Positions 36,786 through 45,221 of a DNA stretch of 64,000 nt are shown piece by piece. The number at the start of each line of letters is the position of its first letter. The stretch's first letter is position 1. This stretch comes from Psychroflexus longus (GTDB lineage Bacteria; Bacteroidota; Bacteroidia; Flavobacteriales; Flavobacteriaceae). The position numbers were made by a program, and so were the translations under genes. Below the pieces are notes generated by a model, which made no database searches, had not been told where the DNA came from, and saw nothing but the letters and a program-made list of their open reading frames with translations. The stretch is taken from assembly GCF_020164595.1 (NCBI RefSeq), contig NZ_JAIQZE010000003.1, positions 172,979 through 236,978 on the forward strand. Reading direction: 5' to 3'.

Positions 36786-37739
36786 TTGAATGAACTTATT
36801 TTAGAACTCTCAGAAATTAATCCAAGAGAATTTTTTGGACACCACAACGTTAATATTGAACTTATTAAAAAGTACTATCCCCAACTCAAACTTGTAGCCA
36901 GAGGAAATAAAATTAAGGTTTTTGGTGATGATGAGCGTCTAGAAGAATTTGAAGTGCGTTTCGAAATGCTAACCGACCACTTTTCCAAGTTCAATTCTAT
37001 AGATGAAAATGCGATAGAGAGAATTCTTACAAGTCAATCTAAAGCTGATTATGAAGCACCGGTTTCTTCTGGAGCTGTTTTGGTTCATGGCATAGGGGGT
37101 AGGCTCATAAAAGCACAGACGGCCAACCAAAGGAAATTGGTAGAATTGATGAATACTAATGACATGGTATTCGCAATTGGTCCTGCAGGTACAGGTAAAA
37201 CTTATACAGGTGTGGCACTGGCTGTTCAAGCACTTAAAAATAAACAAGTAAGAAGAATTATATTGACTCGCCCTGCTGTTGAAGCCGGAGAAAACCTTGG
37301 ATTTTTACCCGGAGATTTGAGAGAGAAACTGGATCCATATATGCAACCCCTTTACGATGCACTAAGGGATATGATTGCTCCAGAAAAGCTTGAAAGTTAT
37401 ATTGAAAAAGGTACAATTCAAATCGCACCTCTTGCGTTTATGAGGGGTAGGACATTGGACAATGCGTTTGTCATTTTGGATGAAGCTCAAAATACAACAC
37501 ATCCACAGATGAAAATGTTTTTGACAAGGATGGGAAAAAATGCAAAATTCATGATCACCGGAGATCCCGGTCAGGTGGATTTACCAAAACGAGCAATCTC
37601 AGGTCTTAAAGAAGCACTTCTTGTTCTCAAAGACATTAAAGGCATTGGTATGATTTACCTGGACGACAAAGATGTCATTCGTCACCGTCTCGTCAAAAAA
37701 GTAATTTCTGCTTACAAAGCTATAGAAAATCAGGATTAA
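36786..37739 (+). CDS. PhoH family ATPase
   Basis: A 317-residue protein with an N-terminal KH-like region and a C-terminal P-loop ATPase related to RNA helicases. Walker A is AIGPAGTGKTYTG near 127-139 and Walker B is FVILDEAQNTT near 227-237; the segment PAVEAGENLGFLPGD is a family hallmark. I keep the TTG start (36786): the ATG at 36790 is out of frame, and homologues begin with the same NELI-like residues. It may form one unit with purC, 3 nt downstream. Confidence 0.92.
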   Translation: MNELILELSEINPREFFGHHNVNIELIKKYYPQLKLVARGNKIKVFGDDERLEEFEVRFEMLTDHFSKFNSIDENAIERILTSQSKADYEAPVSSGAVLVHGIGGRLIKAQTANQRKLVELMNTNDMVFAIGPAGTGKTYTGVALAVQALKNKQVRRIILTRPAVEAGENLGFLPGDLREKLDPYMQPLYDALRDMIAPEKLESYIEKGTIQIAPLAFMRGRTLDNAFVILDEAQNTTHPQMKMFLTRMGKNAKFMITGDPGQVDLPKRAISGLKEALLVLKDIKGIGMIYLDDKDVIRHRLVKKVISAYKAIENQD

Positions 37740-37742
37740 ATT

Positions 37743-38693
37743 ATGAGTAAAACACTTACATCCACCCAGTTTCAACTTCCAAATCAGGTTGATTTTTATA
37801 AAGGAAAAGTAAGAGAAGTATATACACTCTCCAATGATAAAATTGTAATAGTAGCCACAGATAGACTTAGTGCCTTTGATGTAGTTTTGCCTCAGGGCAT
37901 TCCTTACAAAGGTCAAATTCTTAATGAAATTGCTTCTGAAATGCTTAAGGCATCAGAAGATATTGTGCCAAATTGGCTTGAAGCAGTTCCAGACCCCAAT
38001 GTAAGTGTGGGTGTGAAATGTGAACCTTTCAAAGTGGAAATGGTAGTCAGAAATTATCTGGTTGGTCATGTGGCCAGAGAATACTCAGCTGGGAAACGAG
38101 AGCTTTGCGGAGTGAAACTTAAAGAAGGATTGAAACTCAACGATAAGTTCGATGCTCCAATCATAACACCAACTACCAAAGCAGAGCAAGGTGACCATGA
38201 TCAAGATATTTCTAAAGAAGACATATTAAGCCAAGGCATTGTAAGCAAAGAAGACTACGAAATTTTAGAAGACTACTCACTTAAATTATTTCAAAGAGGA
38301 ACTGAACTTGCTGAAAAACGAGATTTACTCTTAGTGGATACCAAATATGAATTTGGAAAAACTCCAGAGGGCCAGATTGTAGTCATAGACGAAATTCATA
38401 CTCCGGATTCTTCCCGTTATTTTTACAAAGATGGTTACGAGCAAAGACAGGCAAAAAGCGAAAAGCAAAAGCAATTGTCCAAAGAATTTGTAAGAGAGTG
38501 GCTCATGGAGAATGGTTTTCAAGGTAAAGAAGGTCAAAAAATTCCAGATCTTACTCCAGAAGTTGTGTCTTCCATAAGTGATAGATATATTGAACTTTAC
38601 GAAAAAATTACTGGTAAAGCATTTGAAAAAGCAGATGTCATTTCTATCAAAACAAGAATTCTAAATAACATCAAAGGCTATTTGAACTCTTAA
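37743..38693 (+). CDS. purC: Phosphoribosylaminoimidazole-succinocarboxamide synthase
   Basis: SAICAR synthetase of purine synthesis, ATP-dependent, cytoplasmic. The 316 residues are of the longer type seen in Bacteroidota and eukaryotes. Motifs include [11 protein letters not shown] near 19-29, [21 protein letters not shown] near 38-58, [10 protein letters not shown] near 100, and DTKYEFG and [13 protein letters not shown] near 200-226. The stop codon interlocks with that of the convergent DUF4174 gene. Confidence 0.96.
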   Translation: MSKTLTSTQFQLPNQVDFYKGKVREVYTLSNDKIVIVATDRLSAFDVVLPQGIPYKGQILNEIASEMLKASEDIVPNWLEAVPDPNVSVGVKCEPFKVEMVVRNYLVGHVAREYSAGKRELCGVKLKEGLKLNDKFDAPIITPTTKAEQGDHDQDISKEDILSQGIVSKEDYEILEDYSLKLFQRGTELAEKRDLLLVDTKYEFGKTPEGQIVVIDEIHTPDSSRYFYKDGYEQRQAKSEKQKQLSKEFVREWLMENGFQGKEGQKIPDLTPEVVSSISDRYIELYEKITGKAFEKADVISIKTRILNNIKGYLNS

Positions 38694-39091
38694 TTTCTTC
38701 TCATCTCCGCTTGTCTCATGGGCATTCGATCTACAAGATTAAAAATTTGTTGAGGTTGGATAAAGTCTGTAAAGGTTTGTTTTACGCTCTTATCTAAACC
38801 TATGAGGTATGTTTTTGGGTTTAAGGTTGCTGAGTAATCAGATTTATTATCATTTAGAAATTTTTCGCTTCTTTCACTAGGATTGATGATTGGCTCAACT
38901 TTACCATCGATGATTGTATAAACTGCAAGTCTTCTTTTTTCCAGCTCCATTGAATTCTTTTCCAGTAAATCAATTTGATTTTGAATTTCCAAATTTTGTT
39001 CTGAAGATACTATTACTATAATTCTTCTGTCATTAAACCCCTGTGGAGTTGACATAAAACTGAAAAGTATAATTGATAAAGCTAATTTCAT
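38690..39091 (-). CDS. DUF4174 family secreted protein
   Basis: A 133-residue protein with a short N-terminal hydrophobic segment (signal-like, [18 protein letters not shown]). The body begins [12 protein letters not shown] and ends with [16 protein letters not shown], the pattern of DUF4174, a thioredoxin-fold-like family of unknown function. Its start overlaps the ECF sigma gene by 4 nt, so its product level is tied to that regulator. Confidence 0.83.
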   Translation of the reverse strand: MKLALSIILFSFMSTPQGFNDRRIIVIVSSEQNLEIQNQIDLLEKNSMELEKRRLAVYTIIDGKVEPIINPSERSEKFLNDNKSDYSATLNPKTYLIGLDKSVKQTFTDFIQPQQIFNLVDRMPMRQAEMRRN

Positions 39092-39648
39092 AATCCATTT
39101 TGTTTTTGATTTATAATTTCAGCAAGTAGTTTTTTTGCTCTCAAAAGTCTCACTTTTACATTGGTAATGGGTTGCTCGGTTCGAACTGCAATTTCCTTAT
39201 AGCTCATTTCACTAAAGAATCTCAACTCAATAACTTCTCTGTAATGAGGCTGTAATTCTTTAATTTGACCTAACAGATTACTAAGGTTCTGTTCTTTAAT
39301 TATTTTATCTTCAACCGTAGGTTCTGCATCTGCTATTTGCGATACTCCAAAAGTCTCTATTTCCGAGGTTTTGAGTTTCTGTTTACGCGTTAGATCGATG
39401 TGAATATTTTTGGATATCGTAATGAGCCAGGTTTTGAATTTAAAGCTATCCTCATAAGTGTCTATTTTATCAAAAGCCCTTGCAAAAGTTTGCACCGTAA
39501 CCTCTTCAGCTTCGTAAGCATCTCTGGTGCGTTTTAACTGAAACCTGTAAACATCATCCCAAAAATGATTCAAAAGAGCTCTAAATGCTTTTTGATCTGC
39601 TTGTTTTGCCCTGTTAATAAGTTCTTGTACGTCAGGTTTTACTGCCAC
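39088..39648 (-). CDS. ECF-type RNA polymerase sigma-70 factor
   Basis: An alternative sigma factor of 186 residues. Region 2 (about 15-85) contains NHFWDDVYRFQLKRTRDAYEAEEVTVQTFARAF, and region 4 (about 125-180) ends with the helix-turn-helix YKEIAVRTEQPITNVKVRLLRAKKLL. No anti-sigma gene is adjacent; the neighbours are a glycosyltransferase upstream (10-nt overlap) and a DUF4174 protein downstream (4-nt overlap). Confidence 0.92.
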   Translation of the reverse strand: MAVKPDVQELINRAKQADQKAFRALLNHFWDDVYRFQLKRTRDAYEAEEVTVQTFARAFDKIDTYEDSFKFKTWLITISKNIHIDLTRKQKLKTSEIETFGVSQIADAEPTVEDKIIKEQNLSNLLGQIKELQPHYREVIELRFFSEMSYKEIAVRTEQPITNVKVRLLRAKKLLAEIINQKQNGL

Positions 39649-40739
39649 GTTTTTTGTTTTTGAAATTTATCGTGTATGCCTAAGCCTAATTGCAAAATAA
39701 GTAAACATGCTTCTAAGATAGGCCAAAGCAGCAAAACTTGCTTAGAAACTTTTAAAACTCTTGCATAACTTATAATTGAAAGACTTTTTATAACCAAAGC
39801 AATTAATAAAATCATTACTGCTGTTTTCGAATACTGACTAAAAGCTAAAATCAAGAAACTGATCCAGAAGGCTAACTGAAAAAAATGATGAGTTCCTAAG
39901 AATAATTGACTCTTAATACTATAATGAACTGCGGTAGAGTAGTGTCTTAACTTTTGTTTCCACCAGGTACTCCAGGTCGTTTTAGGCTGGCTTAAAACAA
40001 AACTTTCAGGATCTAAACACACCGTAATTTGTGATTTATCTTCAACACTTTGAATCAAGAGATCATCATCACCAGAAGTTAATTGCTCTTCATTATCGAA
40101 GTTTTCACTTTTTAAAAATAAGTCTTTCGAGTACATCACATTTCTACCAACACTCATATAAGCCTTGTTTTTAATAGCCTGAGTTAAATACAATCCCGCA
40201 GTCTGTAGGGTCTCAAATTGAATGATTAAATTCAGAAACGAAGAATGGCGAGTGTATGGAGAATATCCAAGAACACAGGATTTTGATTCTGAAATTTGAT
40301 TTACCATGCTAGAAATCCATTCTTTTGAAACTGGTTTACAATCAGCATCCGTCAATAGTAGCAAGTCGTATTTTGAAGATAGGACTCCCATTTTTAAAGC
40401 TATGCGTTTGGAATTTGAAGATTCCGCTTCAGACTTTATTAATCTTAAATTAGCAAATTGTTTTTGAAGTTCCTGTACGACTTCCGAAGTAGAATCAGTA
40501 GAATTGTCATCTACTATGAGAGTTTCAAATTGACTGTAACTCTGTTCTAAAACAGATAATAAGTTTTTGGATAGATTTGATTCCTCATTTTTTGCACAAA
40601 TAATAATACTTACAGGTATTGATTGACTTTCACTATCTAGAGAAAGCTTACGATGTTTTAGTAATCTAAAGGCAATTTTAAATTGCTGAACTAAAATGTA
40701 GAGGGCTGAAATCAAGAATAAGATGAATATGAATTTCAA
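39639..40739 (-). CDS. Family 2 glycosyltransferase, membrane-anchored
   Basis: A 366-residue GT-A enzyme. An N-terminal helix (1-20) is followed by VSIIICAKNEESNL near 48-61, LIVDDNSTDST near 78-88, the LLLTDADCKP metal-binding DxD near 130-139, and the SGDDDLLIQSV acceptor region near 222. Three C-terminal hydrophobic segments follow (about 285-350). The sugar and acceptor are unknown. It is first in a unit with the ECF sigma and DUF4174 genes. Confidence 0.88.
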   Translation of the reverse strand: MKFIFILFLISALYILVQQFKIAFRLLKHRKLSLDSESQSIPVSIIICAKNEESNLSKNLLSVLEQSYSQFETLIVDDNSTDSTSEVVQELQKQFANLRLIKSEAESSNSKRIALKMGVLSSKYDLLLLTDADCKPVSKEWISSMVNQISESKSCVLGYSPYTRHSSFLNLIIQFETLQTAGLYLTQAIKNKAYMSVGRNVMYSKDLFLKSENFDNEEQLTSGDDDLLIQSVEDKSQITVCLDPESFVLSQPKTTWSTWWKQKLRHYSTAVHYSIKSQLFLGTHHFFQLAFWISFLILAFSQYSKTAVMILLIALVIKSLSIISYARVLKVSKQVLLLWPILEACLLILQLGLGIHDKFQKQKTWQ

Positions 40740-40758
40740 CCATTGAAAGATTTAATTG

Positions 40759-40965
40759 CTATTTAGCTTTTTCTACGCCACCACAATCCGCTTGTTCATC
40801 TGGCATTTTACCACAATAACTGCAAGATTCACCGCTTTTATTTAAAAAAGGACTTTGACTTGCGCAAGTTCCTGAAAACTTTCCGTCTTTTTTACCCCAG
40901 ATTTTTATAGCTATTCCAGCTACTGCTAATCCTAAAAGTACAATTGATATAAGTAATAATTTCAT
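40759..40965 (-). CDS. Small Cys-rich membrane-anchored protein, function unknown
   Basis: A 68-residue protein with one N-terminal helix (about 3-24) and a soluble tail with four Cys: GTCASQ, SCSYCGKMPDEQADCGG. The CxxC and a further Cys could bind a metal or form disulfides. Proteins of this form are frequent in flavobacteria but uncharacterised to my knowledge. A TAAATTTG box ends 4 nt before its ATG. Confidence 0.75.
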   Translation of the reverse strand: MKLLLISIVLLGLAVAGIAIKIWGKKDGKFSGTCASQSPFLNKSGESCSYCGKMPDEQADCGGVEKAK

Positions 40966-40969
40966 ACTG

Positions 40970-40977
40970 CAAATTTA
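40970..40977 (-). promoter_or_regulatory. -7 box immediately upstream of the small Cys-rich protein gene
   Basis: Minus-strand TAAATTTG, with only CAGT between the box and the ATG at 40965. Transcription would start at or next to the start codon. Confidence 0.5.
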
Positions 40978-41050
40978 ATAAAAGTCAAACTTATTGGAAG
41001 TGAAATGGGATATTATCTCTTTTTTTTAACTTATAACTGAATTATGACAT

Positions 41051-42064
41051 TCAAAAAATATTTACTTCAGTTTCTAATTTGATTTTGAATTTCTTTTCGA
41101 CTTCTTTTTTGACATGTTCTGACAATTCATGAACTTCCTTACCACTTGCATTGCCGTGATTGACCAATACCAATGCTTGTTTGGAATGAACACCTGCATC
41201 TCCTTTCCTGTATCCTTTTAGCCCCGTTTTTTCTATTAGCCATCCCGCAGGAATTTTGACAGAGCTTTCATCAATCTTATAAAAAGGTACATCCGGGAAA
41301 CTTTTTTGAATATTTTCTAAAATTGAAAACGCAACTATAGGATTTTTGAAAAAACTTCCGCTATTTCCAATTTGATTTGGATCTGGAAGTTTAGATTGTC
41401 TTATGGCAATTATAGCTCTTGAAACATCCTGGATGGTGGGTGATGAGATCTTTTTAGACTCTAATTCATTTTGAATGGAACCGTAGTCAATATGAAGAAT
41501 ATGATCTTTTTTGGTTAATTTAAAAACTACACTTGTAATGATGTATTGGTTTTTAAACTTGGTTTTAAAGACTGAATCTCTATATCCAAATCTGCAATCT
41601 TTCGTGTAAAATCTTTTTTTGTTGAGGGTTTGCCTATTGATGGTTTCACAATAAGACATGGTATCTTTCAATTCAACACCATAAGCACCTATATTTTGAA
41701 TGGGTGAAGTTCCTACATTTCCCGGTATCAGTGAAAGATTTTCTAAACCCCCGTAACCTTTTTCCAGACAATATAGAACAAAGTCATGCCAATTTTCTCC
41801 TGCATTAGCTTTTAAAAGAACATGATGATCATCTTCTTCTACGATCTCAATTCCTTTCAAGTTGATATGCAGTACAGTTTTATTAATGTCTTGGGTGAGA
41901 AGCATATTACTGCCTCCACCCAAAACAAATAATTCTGAAGCATAAAAACGTCTCAATATTTCTATAAGCTCTTCTTCACTCTCAATTGAAATAAATTGAT
42001 AAGCATTCACGTCAATACCAAAAGTGTTGTAAGGCTTTAGTGAAACATCTTTATTCAGCTCCAT
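41051..42064 (-). CDS. murB: UDP-N-acetylmuramate dehydrogenase
   Basis: FAD enzyme that reduces UDP-GlcNAc-enolpyruvate to UDP-MurNAc. The 337 residues match the E. coli-type (type I) enzyme. FAD-binding motifs are LGGGSNMLL near 47-55 and GLENLSLIPGNVGTSPIQNIGAYGVE near 101-126; the catalytic Ser/Glu region shows GNSGSFFKNP near 232-241, and PAGWLIEKTGLKG follows. It starts directly after the aminotransferase stop. Confidence 0.95.
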   Translation of the reverse strand: MELNKDVSLKPYNTFGIDVNAYQFISIESEEELIEILRRFYASELFVLGGGSNMLLTQDINKTVLHINLKGIEIVEEDDHHVLLKANAGENWHDFVLYCLEKGYGGLENLSLIPGNVGTSPIQNIGAYGVELKDTMSYCETINRQTLNKKRFYTKDCRFGYRDSVFKTKFKNQYIITSVVFKLTKKDHILHIDYGSIQNELESKKISSPTIQDVSRAIIAIRQSKLPDPNQIGNSGSFFKNPIVAFSILENIQKSFPDVPFYKIDESSVKIPAGWLIEKTGLKGYRKGDAGVHSKQALVLVNHGNASGKEVHELSEHVKKEVEKKFKIKLETEVNIF

Positions 42065-43258
42065 TTATCTACTGGTATAAGCCTGGAGCGCCATTTTCAA
42101 AATTGAAACTGCTTTGAGTAAATTTTGTTTTTCAAGAACATAAGCAATTCTAATTTGATTGAGACCAGTTCCAGGTGTAGAGTAAAATCCTGCTGCAGGT
42201 GCTACCATTACAGTTTCACCATTCACATCAAATTCTGATAGCATCCATTTTGCAAAATCTTCTGTGTCTTCTACAGGAAGTTCCACAACACAGTAAAAAG
42301 CACCTTTAGGTTTGGCTACGTTTACTCCATCGATTGCCTCTAAAGCTTCAATAAGAGTGTCTCTTCGATCTGTATACTCTTTATTGATTTCAAGAAAATA
42401 ATCTTGTGTTGTATCCAAAGCAGCTTCACTTGCGATTTGGGCGAATGTAGGAGGGCTCAACCTTGCTTGTGCAAACTTAAGTGCAGTTGCCATCAATTCT
42501 TTATTTCTGGAGACCATACATCCAATACGAGCTCCACACATGCTGTAACGTTTGGAGACAGAATCTACCATAATGGCATGCTCTTTCAACTCTGGTAATC
42601 CCATGATTGAATGATGTTCCACACCATCGTAAACAAATTCTCTGTATACTTCATCGGCTACTAAAAATAGATCGTGCTTAAGAGCTAAATCTGCTAATTT
42701 TTGAATTTCCTCTTTCGTATATAAGTATCCTGTTGGATTTCCAGGATTACAGATGATGATCGCTTTTGTTCTGTCTGTAATTTGCTCTTCAAACTCACTG
42801 ATGGGAGGGAGGGCAAAATTATTTTCAAAATGAGATTCTACAGGCTTCACGGTGACTCCGGAAGCAACTGCAAATCCATTGTAATTTGCATAAAAAGGTT
42901 CCGGGATAATTACCTCATCTCCAGGATCTGTTATACTTCCCATTGTAAAAAGGAGCGCCTCAGAGCCACCTGTAGTTACGATAAGATCTTCGGCGTCAAT
43001 ATCAATTCCGTTATTGACATAATATTTGGCTAGTTTCTTTTTATAAGACTCAAATCCTGAAGATGGACTATAGGATAAGATATCCAGATCGTTATTTTTA
43101 ACGGCATCTAAGGCAACTTGTGGAGTTGCAATATCCGGTTGTCCAATATTCAAAAAATATATCTTTTTTCCTTCCTCAACTGCTTTATTAGCAAAAGGAG
43201 CCAATTTTCTAATTGGAGATTGAGGCATTTCTAGCCCTTTAAAGGATAATTTAGGCAT
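42065..43258 (-). CDS. PLP-dependent class I/II aminotransferase
   Basis: A 397-residue fold type I aminotransferase. It has the GQPDIATP N-terminal segment (near 38-45), YSPSSGFESYKK, the CNPGNPTGYLY block near 169-179, DEVYREFVYDG near 202-212, and the PLP lysine in DSVSKRYSMCGARIGCM near 232-248. It probably acts on aspartate or a related amino acid, but the exact pair is not readable. It is cotranscribed with murB. Confidence 0.92.
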   Translation of the reverse strand: MPKLSFKGLEMPQSPIRKLAPFANKAVEEGKKIYFLNIGQPDIATPQVALDAVKNNDLDILSYSPSSGFESYKKKLAKYYVNNGIDIDAEDLIVTTGGSEALLFTMGSITDPGDEVIIPEPFYANYNGFAVASGVTVKPVESHFENNFALPPISEFEEQITDRTKAIIICNPGNPTGYLYTKEEIQKLADLALKHDLFLVADEVYREFVYDGVEHHSIMGLPELKEHAIMVDSVSKRYSMCGARIGCMVSRNKELMATALKFAQARLSPPTFAQIASEAALDTTQDYFLEINKEYTDRRDTLIEALEAIDGVNVAKPKGAFYCVVELPVEDTEDFAKWMLSEFDVNGETVMVAPAAGFYSTPGTGLNQIRIAYVLEKQNLLKAVSILKMALQAYTSR

Positions 43259-43378
43259 AATTTAATTTTTTACAAATGTGGTGATTTTAAATAGTAACTG
43301 CAAGATTCACAATGTTCAAAACCGTCTAAAAAAGATTTAAAGAGTTACTAAAAATATTTTTAAAGTTTTATTTCACAT

Positions 43379-43386
43379 TATCTTTG
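43379..43386 (+). promoter_or_regulatory. -7 box immediately upstream of the aspartyl protease-PDZ gene
   Basis: TATCTTTG fits TAnnTTTG. The box ends 6 nt before the ATG at 43393 and covers the alternative TTG start (43384), which is therefore unlikely. Confidence 0.55.
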
Positions 43387-43392
43387 AAGTTC

Positions 43393-44724
43393 ATGAATAG
43401 ATTGAAATATAGAGCGGTTATTTTTTTGATTTTTGCAGTTTTTAATTGTATTCAAATTCGCTCTCAAGATGAATTCAAATTTGCTGATCAAGACAAAAGA
43501 GCTGTAACTTTAAAGTTTAAGTCTTTGAATAATTTGATCATTCTTCCAGCAACCCTAAATGGTGAATCAATCAATTTTCTAGTTGATACAGGCGTCAATA
43601 AAACAAAGGTTTTTGCTGAGGTGAAAGATTCTACAGTTTTGGAGCGTGCTGAGTTTATATCGCTCAGAAGCCTTGGTAGTTCTGATCCTGTAAAAGCATA
43701 CAAAACCACAGATAATACGATTGATTTTGGACCTATTTACGGGGATAATCAGGAAGTCTATTATATCATAGATCAAAGATATGATCTTGCAAGTAAGCTA
43801 GGGATTAACGTACAGGGTATAATTGGCTATGACCTTTTAAAGCATTTTATATTCAGATTAAACTACAATCGAAACAGTCTAAGAATTTATCAGCATGATA
43901 AATTCAATCGAAAATTAAGACGATTTGAGAAGCTGGAATTTAGGACTATTCGAAATAAGCCGCATTTGCAATTACCAGTAAAATTTCTAGACGGCTCAAA
44001 TAAAGAATTAGTGTTTTTACTTGATACCGGTTCGAGTGACGCGTTCTGGATTTTTGAAAATGATGAAATCACCGCTCCAAAGAATTCTTTTGAAGATTAC
44101 GTTGGATATGGACTGGAACTCGTAGTAAGCGGTAAAAGATCCAAGCTTAAATCAGTGAACATTGGTAATTATGATTTAGAAATGCCAAGAGTTGCTTATA
44201 TAGATTCTACTTCAGCAAAATTGTTTACCGCAGATCGGTATAAAAATGGCATAATAGGCAGCGAAATATTGAGACGATTTGTAACCTTTTTTGACTATAA
44301 TAATAGAAATGTATACATAAAGTCCAGTGCGTCATATAATGACAATTCAAATTATGACCGTAGCGGTTTAATTTTGTTATTTGTCGGTGAAGAAATAAGA
44401 TCAGTGAAGACGCCAATTTTAGTTAAAATTGATGAAGAAACTAATTACAGTAAAACAAACACAGCTAAAGATTTTGAAATTCGACTGGAAATATCAAAAA
44501 TTCTTGAAGTCGTAAAAATAAGGCCTAACTCTCCTGCTTCAGAGATTGATATTCTTGAAGGTGATCGCATCCTAAAATTAGATGGAAAAAACGTGAATAG
44601 GATGAATCTTGAAGAAATAAATAATCTCCTTAGAAGCGAAGAAGGAAAACGTATCAAAATTCAGCTTCAAAGAGGGAAAGCAATCTTGAAGAGAGAATTG
44701 TTTTTAAGGTCTCAACTCAATTGA
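43393..44724 (+). CDS. Retropepsin-like aspartyl protease with two DTG domains and a PDZ domain
   Basis: A 443-residue exported protein with an N-terminal hydrophobic signal (RAVIFLIFAVFNCIQIRSQ). Two retroviral-type aspartyl protease units follow, each with an active-site motif: LVDTGVNKT near residue 65 and LLDTGSSDAF near 212. The C-terminal 80 residues form a PDZ domain (IRPNSPASEIDILEGDRILKLDG). The twin Asp motifs could form one active site within a single chain, as in pepsins. Substrate unknown; it stands alone and is convergent with the DUF1573 gene. Confidence 0.87.
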   Translation: MNRLKYRAVIFLIFAVFNCIQIRSQDEFKFADQDKRAVTLKFKSLNNLIILPATLNGESINFLVDTGVNKTKVFAEVKDSTVLERAEFISLRSLGSSDPVKAYKTTDNTIDFGPIYGDNQEVYYIIDQRYDLASKLGINVQGIIGYDLLKHFIFRLNYNRNSLRIYQHDKFNRKLRRFEKLEFRTIRNKPHLQLPVKFLDGSNKELVFLLDTGSSDAFWIFENDEITAPKNSFEDYVGYGLELVVSGKRSKLKSVNIGNYDLEMPRVAYIDSTSAKLFTADRYKNGIIGSEILRRFVTFFDYNNRNVYIKSSASYNDNSNYDRSGLILLFVGEEIRSVKTPILVKIDEETNYSKTNTAKDFEIRLEISKILEVVKIRPNSPASEIDILEGDRILKLDGKNVNRMNLEEINNLLRSEEGKRIKIQLQRGKAILKRELFLRSQLN

Positions 44725-44735
44725 TTACCGATAAG

Positions 44736-45107
44736 CTAATCCACTACTTTGCCTATAAGCTTTAGGGATATGGTATTGTTTTTATTTGATGTGAAAACAC
44801 TCACAGTTTTCCGTATTGGACCTTTGCAGTCAGAGTCGTATGTAATTGTAATAGTTCCCTTTTCTTTAGGGGCATAGCTTCTTACACTTAAAGAATCGAT
44901 GACAATGCATCTATTTTCTCCGTGTACTTTTAAAATTTCAATAATTGATTCTGAAGTGTTGGTAAAATTGAACGTTGCTTTTGCGTTCGATTTTGAATTG
45001 ATAATTCCAAAATCATGGCTGGTCGTTTTAAAGCTTAAGCCTTTGTTTTCTTGGCTAAAAAACAACATAGGCATGAATATTAACGATAGGAGGATTAGTT
45101 TTTTCAT
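44736..45107 (-). CDS. DUF1573 family secreted protein
   Basis: With the ATG at 45107 (MKKLILLSLIF) the protein has 123 residues and a clean signal peptide ending FFSQEN. The frame is open 9 codons further up but those residues would precede the signal. The mature part (DFGIINSKSNAKATFNFTNTSESIIEILKV...GTITITYDSDCKGPIRKTVSVFTSN) is an immunoglobulin-like DUF1573 domain, frequent in Bacteroidota, function unknown. Confidence 0.86.
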   Translation of the reverse strand: MKKLILLSLIFMPMLFFSQENKGLSFKTTSHDFGIINSKSNAKATFNFTNTSESIIEILKVHGENRCIVIDSLSVRSYAPKEKGTITITYDSDCKGPIRKTVSVFTSNKNNTISLKLIGKVVD

Positions 45108-45221
45108 ATAGTAAATATACTTAAGATTTTTCAAACACTAAATTCTTATCATATTTCAAATCTTAATTTTTTTAGTTTAGTGACTTATCAGTAATTTCGC
45201 CATTAAAAATTAAGTAATCGC

